In this document: positions 35,346-42,441 of the stretch, piece after piece
Layout: each line of letters starts with the position of its first letter
How positions within the stretch are numbered: the first letter of the stretch is position 1
From: Treponema sp. UBA4873
GTDB taxonomy: Bacteria > Spirochaetota > Spirochaetia > Treponematales > Treponemataceae
Assembly (NCBI GenBank): GCA_002399405.1
Contig: DHDP01000019.1
Location: forward strand, 186,001-250,000
DNA length: 64,000 bases
Direction: 5' to 3'
Notes under the pieces: generated by a model
Databases searched by the model: none
The model's input: only the letters and a program-made list of their open reading frames with translations
What the model was told of the DNA's origin: nothing
Translations under genes and position numbers: made by a program

Positions 35346-36170
35346 TTACCACTTCCGCACAATCATTCTCACCAATGCAGTGAAACTTGTCTTTACCTTC
35401 TCGCCGGCTTCGAGCACTTCCTTATGGTCAAGAGGCTTGTCAAGAATACCGGCCGCCATATTCGTCAGGCAGGAAACGCCGAGCGTGTGCATGTGCATCT
35501 GACTTGCAGCGATTGCCTCCGGCACGGTAGACATGCCGACTGCATCCGCACCGCACGTGCGCGCAAACCGTACTTCCGCCGGTGTCTCGAACTGCGGACC
35601 GGTAAAGTACTGATACACGCCTTCGCGCAGCGTTATGCCGAGAGACTTTCCGCATTCCCGTGCAAGCTGCTGCAAATCCCTGCCGTACGTACGGCTCATG
35701 TCAAAAAACCGCTCGCCGAGTTCGCCGCAGTTCGGTCCGCGCACGGGGCTTTCCGCAACAAGCTTAATATGATCGGTGATGATCATGAGGTCGCCCGCTT
35801 TCCACGCAGTGTTCACGCAGCCTGCAGCGTTCGTGAGCAGCAGATTATCCGTTCCGAGCAGATGCATGACCTGGACGGGAAACACGACCTGATCCATGCC
35901 GTATCCTTCATAAAAATGAAACCTGCCCTGCATGCATATTACCCGCCTGCCCTCCAGAGTTCCGATCACAAGACGGCTTTTGTGCCCCGGGACCGTCGAA
36001 ACGGGAAAGTTCGGAATCGATTTGTACGGAATAACGACAGGATTTTCCACCTGATCGGCAAGTTCTCCCAGTCCGCTTCCGAGCACAATGCAGATATCCG
36101 CAGGATCCGGACCTGCGCACGAAATGATGTACTCCTTTGCTTCGTTCAGTTTTTCAATAAGATTATCCAT
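35346..36170 (-). CDS. punA: Purine nucleoside phosphorylase (trimeric class)
   Basis: Splits purine ribonucleosides with phosphate to base and ribose-1-phosphate, 274 residues. Motifs: VLGSGLGELAD (phosphate loop), VPGHKSRLVIG, GRFHFYEGY with catalytic His, LLTNAAGCVN, and TGPQFETPAEVR with purine-binding Glu, then AVGMSTVPEA and LTNMAAGI with the base-binding Asn. The ATG at 36170 (MDNLIEKL) follows AGAGG. The upstream in-frame codons look non-coding. It is 64 bases before pyk on the same strand. Confidence 0.93.
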   Translation of the reverse strand: MDNLIEKLNEAKEYIISCAGPDPADICIVLGSGLGELADQVENPVVIPYKSIPNFPVSTVPGHKSRLVIGTLEGRRVICMQGRFHFYEGYGMDQVVFPVQVMHLLGTDNLLLTNAAGCVNTAWKAGDLMIITDHIKLVAESPVRGPNCGELGERFFDMSRTYGRDLQQLARECGKSLGITLREGVYQYFTGPQFETPAEVRFARTCGADAVGMSTVPEAIAASQMHMHTLGVSCLTNMAAGILDKPLDHKEVLEAGEKVKTSFTALVRMIVRKW

Positions 36171-36270
36171 AAATAAAACCTCTTTTCCCAAAACTATAGC
36201 ATAATTCCGCCGCTGAAAAAAGCGGTACTGCAAATTTGATTTTGTACAATTTATCTGCTATGATACTGCT

Positions 36271-36774
36271 ATGAAACACAACAAACTTTTTCCGGTCATG
36301 ATTATTGTCGTGCTTATCGCAGTTTCCTCTGCTTCTGCTCAGAACATCAGAAAGAACCTTACCGCCCCTGATTTCCAACTCACGCTTTCCACCGGAAAGC
36401 AGGTAAAACTGTCCGATTACCGCGGAAAAGCGGTGCTGCTTCATTTCTGGGCAACCTGGTGTCCGCCGTGCCGCGAGGAACTGCCGGAAATGAACAAACT
36501 TGCGGCAAAGCTTGCCGGTAAAAAAGACGCGAAACTCGAGTTTCTTGCCGTCTGCGTTTCGGACGAGGAAAAGTCGCGCGCCGATTTCATGAAAAAGAAC
36601 AATTATACGTTTACCGGCGGACTCGACAAGGACGACTCCATCGCGATGAAATACGGAATTCAGGGTATTCCGACAAGCGTTCTTATCTCCGCAGCAGGGA
36701 CAATAGAAAAAGTCAATGTCGGTGCAATGTCCGCGTCAGGACTTGCTGATTTTATAAGTGCGTATGAAAAATAA
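36271..36774 (+). CDS. TlpA/ResA-like thiol-disulfide oxidoreductase, exported
   Basis: Thioredoxin-fold protein of 167 residues with a signal peptide (residues 1-23, ending SASAQ) and active site WATWCPPCRE near residue 70. The cis-Pro is in GIQGIPTSVLI. It resembles peroxiredoxin-like TlpA proteins that keep extracytoplasmic thiols reduced. No ribosome-binding site is obvious. It overlaps the small CXXC gene downstream by 11 bases, which together with the 4Fe-4S protein forms a redox trio. Confidence 0.9.
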   Translation: MKHNKLFPVMIIVVLIAVSSASAQNIRKNLTAPDFQLTLSTGKQVKLSDYRGKAVLLHFWATWCPPCREELPEMNKLAAKLAGKKDAKLEFLAVCVSDEEKSRADFMKKNNYTFTGGLDKDDSIAMKYGIQGIPTSVLISAAGTIEKVNVGAMSASGLADFISAYEK

Positions 36775-36919
36775 CTGTCCGCGGATAAATACAATCGCGC
36801 GCGTTTTCCTCATTGTTGCGGCGGTAGCGCTGCTTACGGCCGGAATCCTGCTCGGCGACAATGCCGTCATATTCCGAAAAGCGGTGTTTATCTGCCTGGA
36901 GTGCATCGGAATTGGCTGA
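36764..36919 (+). CDS. CD1871A-like small CXXC membrane protein
   Basis: A 51-residue ORF that starts in another frame inside the end of the TlpA-like gene. It has one transmembrane helix (about residues 10-28) and ends CLECIGIG, the hallmark of the CD1871A family of CXXC-containing small proteins, which often precede a 4Fe-4S membrane protein. Function unknown; the position suggests a redox relay with TlpA and the downstream ferredoxin-like protein. Start codon ATG at 36764, no strong ribosome-binding site, consistent with translational coupling. Confidence 0.75.
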   Translation: MKNNCPRINTIARVFLIVAAVALLTAGILLGDNAVIFRKAVFICLECIGIG

Positions 36920-37736
36920 ACCACAGGTTGTACGGCGCAAGCTGATTCAGTTCACCGCAATGCTCGTTTACAACGCAGACGTGTCGAACTGGTTCAGCGG
37001 AAAAATATCACGCTCGCCGCTTAAGAACGCGTGCGTACCCGGTCTCAACTGCTACTCGTGCCCGGGTGCGGTTGCGTCGTGTCCGCTCGGTTCGCTTCAA
37101 ACCACAATAGGAAGCGGACGCTTCCCCTTCTTCATCACCGGCTTCTTTCTGCTCACCGGGACATTACTCGGCAGAATGGTATGCGCCTTTCTCTGTCCCG
37201 TCGGACTTGTTCAGGAGCTGCTCTATAAAATTCCGTCGCGTAAAACAAAAAAAACCGCGCGAACGCTCAAAATCACGCGTAAAGTTTCGTTATTAAAATA
37301 TGTATTTCTCGCCGTACTGTGCATTGCGCTGCCGCTTGCGTATTATTTCCTCGACGGAATCGGTTCGCCGTACTTCTGCAAGTTCATATGCCCCGCGGGA
37401 ACTGTCGGAGCCGGCATTCCTCTCGTACTCCTGAACGAAAACCTGCGCAGTACAATCGGATGGCTTTTCACGTGGAAGACGGCGCTTGCCGCTGCGCTCA
37501 TCGTATGGGCCGTGTTCACGTACCGCCCGTTCTGCCGATTTATCTGCCCGCTCGGCGCGATATATTCTTTTTTTAATAAAATCGCCGTATTCGGAATAAA
37601 GGTTGATACTGCAAAGTGCACGAACTGCGGCGCATGCACCGCGTCGTGTAAAATGGACACGCTCAAAGTAAACGACCGCGAATGCATCAGGTGCGGCGAG
37701 TGCGTCAAACGGTGCAGGTTCAGCGCGTTGAAATAA
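36912..37736 (+). CDS. Polytopic 4Fe-4S membrane protein (NapH/CcoG-like)
   Basis: About 274 residues with four or so transmembrane helices. Cysteine clusters: CYSCPGAVASCPLG, then CAFLCPVGL and CKFICPAG, CRFICPLG in membrane loops, and two classic 4Fe-4S motifs at the C-terminus (CTNCGACTASC and CIRCGECVKRC). It should pass electrons across or along the cytoplasmic membrane, probably to the TlpA-like thiol protein. The longer frame to 36861 would overlap the CXXC gene; the TTG at 36912 gives a short overlap with it and has GGAG 10 bases upstream. The start is uncertain. Confidence 0.8.
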   Translation: MAEPQVVRRKLIQFTAMLVYNADVSNWFSGKISRSPLKNACVPGLNCYSCPGAVASCPLGSLQTTIGSGRFPFFITGFFLLTGTLLGRMVCAFLCPVGLVQELLYKIPSRKTKKTARTLKITRKVSLLKYVFLAVLCIALPLAYYFLDGIGSPYFCKFICPAGTVGAGIPLVLLNENLRSTIGWLFTWKTALAAALIVWAVFTYRPFCRFICPLGAIYSFFNKIAVFGIKVDTAKCTNCGACTASCKMDTLKVNDRECIRCGECVKRCRFSALK

Positions 37737-37831
37737 CGGCGGCGGCGGTAAAGAGGTAAAGAATGCAGTGGGCAGCCGATGCGCGATTATTGTCCATTCC
37801 GCCGTTCTTCTGCAGCACTGCCACAGAATGA

Positions 37832-38044
37832 CTACTTCAATTTCATCTTTTTCCGGCGGGGATTTGCCTTGAACATTCCGTGTGTCCATGCAAGGAACGC
37901 CTTTTCAAGCTGTTTGCCGTCAATCATTGCAGGCACGCAGTGAATGGTGTCCGCACCCGGTGTCCCGTTTTTCAGCCCCGTTACGCGCGTCAGCCAGTCT
38001 GTCTGAGTGTCTTCTATTTTTTCCATTGCATCAAGTAATGTCAT
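37832..38044 (-). pseudogene. Decayed ISAs1-family transposase remnant
   Basis: A 70-codon frame with two ISAs1 N-terminal landmarks: LLDAMEKIEDTQ (like the usual LLEYLEEIPDPR) and NGTPGADTIHCVPAMID...LEKAFLAW (like NGIPSHDTFxRVFxLLDPExFExxFxxW). The roughly 45 residues normally between them are missing and the catalytic DDE domain is absent. It is therefore a doubly deleted relic. It lies 22 bases from the MITE-like element and marks a recombination-prone patch. The 95 bases between it and the 4Fe-4S gene show nothing recognisable. Confidence 0.65.
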
Positions 38045-38066
38045 AATTTTCCACCTGAGAATAACT

Positions 38067-38202
38067 ATAGGGAACCTCTAAAAACTTCAGTTTTTAGAGG
38101 TAACTCTGAAAGTGCGATGTTTTAAGTCGTGATATTACAACGACTTAAAACTCGCCAGCACCTCTAAAAAGTCACTGAAAGTGAGTTTTAGAGGTGCCCT
38201 AT
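38067..38202. mobile_element. 136-bp MITE-like element with terminal inverted repeats and three hairpins
   Basis: The ends read ATAGGGAACCTCTAAAAACT and, inverted, ATAGGGCACCTCTAAAACTCAC. Inside are a perfect 12-base hairpin (38075-38100), a perfect 11-base hairpin (38120-38150) and an imperfect hairpin (38161-38194). Flanks show possible duplications (ACT on both sides, or TATA if the outer bases are target). It has no ORF. The four copies of the CCTCTAAAA core allow alternative cloverleaf folds. Confidence 0.7.
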
Positions 38203-38354
38203 ACTTTATTTCATCAGTTTAAAACAGCCTGTTTTAATTTATAATGCGTTTGCTCCGGAATCGTCACTAATTTTTGTTGACAAAAACCGTAGAATTGGTT
38301 TAAGATTAAAATAATCATACATATTATGATAAAATTAAGTAAAAGAGAGGTTTT

Positions 38355-38577
38355 ATGATTGTAGATAAAATATAACTTTCATCTACATAAATTTAACGGG
38401 AACGGTTTTGCACATTACAGGCCGGTAATCGCTTATGAAAATAAGGGATGGTGGATTTTTACATGGCCTGCGTTTAAAATTCTTGATTTGGTCGATTGTA
38501 GTAATAAAAGAAACGGAAGTTGGGAAACGTATATTCCCGTCTATCATTTTGCAAACTACAATGTAGTAAGAAAATAG
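38355..38577 (+). pseudogene. Frameshifted small gene fragment upstream of the AT-rich lipoprotein
   Basis: ATG at 38355 after AAGAGAGG gives MIVDKI and then a stop. In the next frame the sequence continues without a stop as YNFHLHKFNGNGFAHYRP and on to VYHFANYNVVRK, ending TAG at 38577. A frameshift near base 38371 (inside AAAATATAAC) would account for both. The product is rich in aromatic residues and unrecognised. It ends 10 bases before the lipoprotein gene, so the two may once have been an operon. Bases 38203-38354 are AT-rich and hold nothing I can name. Confidence 0.5.
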
Positions 38578-38587
38578 GAAAATTACT

Positions 38588-39646
38588 ATGTCCGGTTCTA
38601 AAAAGTTCGGAAATAATTTTATTATCCTAATTTTATTTTTAACAAATATTATCTCCTGTGATCTTAGGGGTAGTATCAGTACGGATGCTGTGACATTAGG
38701 GACAATTATAACGAACTATCCTGAATGGTGTACGGGAGAAAGTGTTGAACAGGGCGGATTGGATAATGACCTTCTGTGCTATGGCTATTCTCCGTGGATT
38801 GAATGGCAGTCGGAATCCGGGGAGAAATTGCATGATTTTGTAGATGATAAGCTTGTCAGCGGTGATTACTCCGGTAAATTCAGAGTTTTGCTGCTGTCAC
38901 AGCACGTTTATATTTGTTTTAATGACAGGAATTCTACCCATGCACTCTTCTTCAACTATTATGGGGACTATTTCGATGACGGAGAAGGAATTGCTGTTCC
39001 TCAATCTTCTAACGGCAAATTTGAATATAACGCATGGTTCAGGCCGTACCATCTTACAGGCTCGTATGGTTATGTCGTTTTTGATGAATCCTGTCACGAT
39101 TCAAATAGGTCGCAAGTCGTTATGACCAGACTTTCTGATACATCGTTCAATTACATTCTGACTGTTGCCGGTGAAAAAATAATTGATGTAAACATGAGCA
39201 GTTTTACATCGGGTTTTGGTACAGCTGATCTTGGTGTTCCCGATACTGTTGTTAAAACTGAATATTGGTGGGTGCCGGATGATTTTGCTGAAGTTGATGG
39301 AGAAGACCAGATTTCATTCCATTGTAAAGACGGAAACGTATTTGTATTAAGACCTTTGTGCAATACCTTTTACAGTTTTGAAGGCATCTCGTTGCGGGAA
39401 ATAGATGAAGATAAAATGACCATATCATTCACTCTGCTCGATGCCGGTCAGAGTGATTTTGCAGATTATTTCGAAGTCGGGCTTACCAATGTGACAAAGG
39501 ATTTATTAAAACAAAACGAAAACCGTTTAAGAAACCATGGAACTGTAACTTTTTATAAAATTACAAATGAAGAGCCGCAGGTTGTCAGAACATATGATCC
39601 GGACAAAGTAGAATTTTATTTTGGTTCTTTGGTATATGAGCGTTAA
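38588..39646 (+). CDS. AT-rich orphan lipoprotein of unknown function
   Basis: A 352-residue protein with a signal peptide ending in a lipobox (LTNIISC, residues 18-24). The remainder is acidic and aromatic, with repeated Tyr/Trp/Asp segments (LCYGYSPWIEW, YYGDYFDDGEG) like a secreted beta-rich domain. I recognise no family. Base composition and codon use (many ATT, TTT, GAT codons) differ sharply from the flanking GC-richer genes, and it sits beside a decayed IS and a MITE, which suggests acquisition by transfer. AGGAA precedes the ATG. Confidence 0.7.
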   Translation: MSGSKKFGNNFIILILFLTNIISCDLRGSISTDAVTLGTIITNYPEWCTGESVEQGGLDNDLLCYGYSPWIEWQSESGEKLHDFVDDKLVSGDYSGKFRVLLLSQHVYICFNDRNSTHALFFNYYGDYFDDGEGIAVPQSSNGKFEYNAWFRPYHLTGSYGYVVFDESCHDSNRSQVVMTRLSDTSFNYILTVAGEKIIDVNMSSFTSGFGTADLGVPDTVVKTEYWWVPDDFAEVDGEDQISFHCKDGNVFVLRPLCNTFYSFEGISLREIDEDKMTISFTLLDAGQSDFADYFEVGLTNVTKDLLKQNENRLRNHGTVTFYKITNEEPQVVRTYDPDKVEFYFGSLVYER

Positions 39647-39739
39647 AAAGAGTCTGGTAATCACAAGATTTTGGCGGCGGCAGCTGTGTAAAGCTGTGTC
39701 ACAGCCGGGAGTCGTGCAAGGCTTATATGGGAACCGGAC

Positions 39740-39757
39740 AGGACTTATGGAAGTCCT
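39740..39757. other. Small perfect stem-loop after the lipoprotein gene
   Basis: AGGACTT-ATGG-AAGTCCT, 7-base arms, about 95 bases past the lipoprotein stop. There is no T-run. It could be a weak transcript end. Confidence 0.35.
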
Positions 39758-39776
39758 GCATAAATCTTAGCCGATG

Positions 39777-39820
39777 ATTGCACAAGCCTTGTTTGATCAT
39801 TGCGCAAGCCTTATTCTGTC
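39777..39820. repeat. Two tandem 22-bp degenerate repeats plus a partial third
   Basis: ATTGCACAAGCCTTGTTTGATC is followed by ATTGCGCAAGCCTTATTCTGTC (16 of 22 identical), then a partial ATTACGCA. They lie between the lipoprotein gene and the converging ATPase gene. No coding frame uses them convincingly. Confidence 0.5.
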
Positions 39821-39888
39821 ATTACGCATGTACTTACGCAATCATTAAATCAGACAGGACATCAGACGGTGAATTTTCAGACAGGATG

Positions 39889-41190
39889 TCATTTCGCGGT
39901 CAGTATCCGTTCAGCGGCATACAACGGGATATTCGTCATCCAGTCCTGCTCACGATACGATGACATAGACAGGCGGATACCTTTCAGCCCCGGATTATCA
40001 AGTACAAACTGATGAAGCGACTTCGCACGCAGATTTTCTTCCGCCTTCACCTCAACAGGGATAATCCTGCTGTCCTGCTGCAGAATAAAATCAAGTTCCT
40101 GCTTTGAATCGTCTGCACTGAAATAATAAACAGATACATCGGAAAGTGTTTTCAACTGCTGCATGACAAACTGCTCAGTAAAAGCACCTTTATACTCCTC
40201 AAAAACCGCATCGCCGATTAATATTCTGTCGGCGGGAGCTTCCGCGAGCGCGCCGAATAATCCGCAGTCAAGCATAAATAATTTAAATGTATCAAAGTCT
40301 TCATAAAATTTAAGCGGCAGCTGCACTTTTCGTATGCGTTGAACTTTGTACACCAGACCGGCATCAGAAAGCCATTGAATTGCGAGTTCAAAATTCTTCG
40401 CACGGGCACCCCTCTTTACCGCACCGTATATAAATTTTCTGTTCTCCTTTGCAAGCTGCTGCGGAATAGATTCCCATACCTGATGGATACGCTGTATTTC
40501 ATGCGCAGGTGCATGTTTTGAAATATCCTTTTCGTAGGCATATAAGATCATCTGCTGAATACGCCTTACTTCCTGAACGGATTTTCCTGAAATAAATGCG
40601 GACACAGCTTCCGGCATGCCTCCTGTAAAATAATACTCCCTCAGCAATTCCGTAAATTTCGAATGGAGTGCAGACAACTCCGACAGCGCGGAATTCCCGA
40701 GTACAGAAAAAAGTTGTTCGCCCGCCGCCGCTTTTATAAATTCTTCGAATGACAACGGGTATAAATTAATAACATCAACCTTTCCCACCGGGAATGAAGT
40801 CTCTTCATGAAGATTCAATCCAAGCAGAGAACCGGCAGCCGCAACATGATATCCGCGTGCGTTTTCACAGAAATACTTAAGCGACGGCAGTACACGCGGA
40901 ATCTGCTGTATTTCGTCAAGAATAATAAGCGTTTTTTTTTCATGAATCTGTTGACCCGTCAGCGCACCGATATTGCGGATAATCCGCTCTGTATCGTAGT
41001 CACCGTTGAACAATTCTTCAGCCTGTTTATTTCCGTCGCAGTTGATATATGCAGTATTTACGTATTCCTGCTTTCCGAATGTTCTGAGCAGCCATGTCTT
41101 TCCCACCTGCCGGGCGCCGTTCAGAATAAGAGGTTTACGGTCCGCATTCTGCTTCCATGCGTATAATTGTGTATATGCTGTTCGCTCCAT
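39889..41190 (-). CDS. AAA+ ATPase with DUF4143 domain
   Basis: A 433-residue protein of the common AAA_14/DUF4143 family. Walker A NGARQVGKTWLL near residue 24, Walker B TLIILDEIQQIP near 90, sensor segment AAAGSLLG, and a C-terminal DUF4143 nuclease-like domain with QELDFILQQ and IPVEVKAEENL (D-ExK-like). The family is frequent and patchily spread in anaerobes; its role is unclear, perhaps stress or defence-related. It stands alone in the accessory patch. The 224 bases upstream to 41414 hold no gene. Confidence 0.88.
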   Translation of the reverse strand: MERTAYTQLYAWKQNADRKPLILNGARQVGKTWLLRTFGKQEYVNTAYINCDGNKQAEELFNGDYDTERIIRNIGALTGQQIHEKKTLIILDEIQQIPRVLPSLKYFCENARGYHVAAAGSLLGLNLHEETSFPVGKVDVINLYPLSFEEFIKAAAGEQLFSVLGNSALSELSALHSKFTELLREYYFTGGMPEAVSAFISGKSVQEVRRIQQMILYAYEKDISKHAPAHEIQRIHQVWESIPQQLAKENRKFIYGAVKRGARAKNFELAIQWLSDAGLVYKVQRIRKVQLPLKFYEDFDTFKLFMLDCGLFGALAEAPADRILIGDAVFEEYKGAFTEQFVMQQLKTLSDVSVYYFSADDSKQELDFILQQDSRIIPVEVKAEENLRAKSLHQFVLDNPGLKGIRLSMSSYREQDWMTNIPLYAAERILTAK

Positions 41191-41414
41191 ATATATAAAG
41201 ATACATTTTTATAGCCGAATATTCAATAAAAAACGCATTTTTACCCCCGAAGTTAATGCATAAACCGGCAATAATACACCCGATCCTGTTTTTCGTACAT
41301 TTCCACTGCATCTCTGCTGTCTGCTGCATACAAATCCTGTACATTCTTCACCCTTTTGATTATGCTTAATGGCACACTTTTATTTTTTGGCTGCATGCAT
41401 GGAGGCAGAATTAT

Positions 41415-42434
41415 ATGACGTATGATGAATTACTGAAAAACGCACGCACGTGCATCGGTCCTTTCTGCAAAGCGTGTCCGGTCTGCAACGGCGTCGCCTG
41501 CAGAAACACGATTCCGGGACCGGGCTCGAAGGGTACCGGCGACACGGCCGTCCGCAATTACCAGAAATGGCAGGAAATCAGATTGAACATGGATACGCTC
41601 CACGAGAATAAACAGGTCGACACGACGCTGCCGCTCTTCGGAAAAACGTTCCGGTATCCGATATTCGCAGCTCCTGTCGGCGCGGTGAACATGCATTACG
41701 GCGAAAAATACGACGACGTACGCTACAACGACATTCTCGTTTCAGCCTGCAGGGAAAACGGAATCGCGGCCTTTACCGGCGACGGCGTCAATTCAAAAGT
41801 CATGGAGGCGGCAGCGGCGGCGATCGCCAAAGCCGGCGGAACCGGAATTCCGACGATCAAACCGTGGAACATCGGCATCGTCAGGGAAAAGCTCGAAATT
41901 GTGAAGAAGGCGGACGCATTCGCCGTCGCAATGGACGTCGACGCGGCGGGTCTTCCATTTCTGAAGAACATGACGCCGCCGGCCGGCAGCAAATCGGTCG
42001 AAGAGCTCCGCGAAATCGCGGAGGCGGCGGGCGTTCCGTTCATCGTCAAGGGAATCATGACTGTCAGAGGTGCGCTCAAGGCAAAAGAAGCGGGGGCGGC
42101 GGCGATCGTCGTCTCGAACCACGGCGGACGAGTGCTCGATCAGTGTCCCGCCACAGCGGAAGTACTGCCTGAAATCGCAGATGCGGTCGGTAATGATATG
42201 AAGATTTTCGTCGACGGCGGTATTCGTTCGGGTACGGACGTCTTTAAAGCGCTCGCGCACGGCGCAGATGCCGTGCTCATCGCACGTCCGTTCGTCACGG
42301 CAGTGTACGGCGGAGCAGCGGAAGGAATCAGCGTTTACGTGCAGAAACTTGCCGGAGAACTCGCCGATGCGATGACGATGTGCGGAGCGTTCAGCCTCGG
42401 CGAAATATCGGCCGATATGGTGCGCCGGGGATAA
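41415..42434 (+). CDS. FMN-dependent alpha-hydroxy-acid dehydrogenase with N-terminal Cys cluster
   Basis: TIM-barrel flavoenzyme of 339 residues related to lactate and glycolate oxidases. FMN-site landmarks are FAAPVGAVN, the Lys in VKGIMTV, the catalytic His in VVSNHGGRVLD, and DGGIRSGTDVFKALAHGADAVLI. The first 30 residues carry CIGPFCKACPVCNGVAC, five cysteines absent from classic aerobic oxidases, which hints at a metal or Fe-S site, as in anaerobe homologues. GGAGG precedes the ATG. It converges with the ammonia-lyase gene, 7 bases apart. Its substrate is unknown. Confidence 0.88.
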   Translation: MTYDELLKNARTCIGPFCKACPVCNGVACRNTIPGPGSKGTGDTAVRNYQKWQEIRLNMDTLHENKQVDTTLPLFGKTFRYPIFAAPVGAVNMHYGEKYDDVRYNDILVSACRENGIAAFTGDGVNSKVMEAAAAAIAKAGGTGIPTIKPWNIGIVREKLEIVKKADAFAVAMDVDAAGLPFLKNMTPPAGSKSVEELREIAEAAGVPFIVKGIMTVRGALKAKEAGAAAIVVSNHGGRVLDQCPATAEVLPEIADAVGNDMKIFVDGGIRSGTDVFKALAHGADAVLIARPFVTAVYGGAAEGISVYVQKLAGELADAMTMCGAFSLGEISADMVRRG

Positions 42435-42441
42435 TTTATTT

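Noticed and set aside
38551..38570. A fourth CTACA/TGTAG site in ACTACAATGTAGT
   Set aside because: The spacer is one base rather than four, and it lies inside the broken reading frame rather than in a promoter.
39777..39830. Possible CRISPR array in the 22-bp repeats
   Set aside because: Only two full units, directly abutting with no spacers, and no cas genes in the window.
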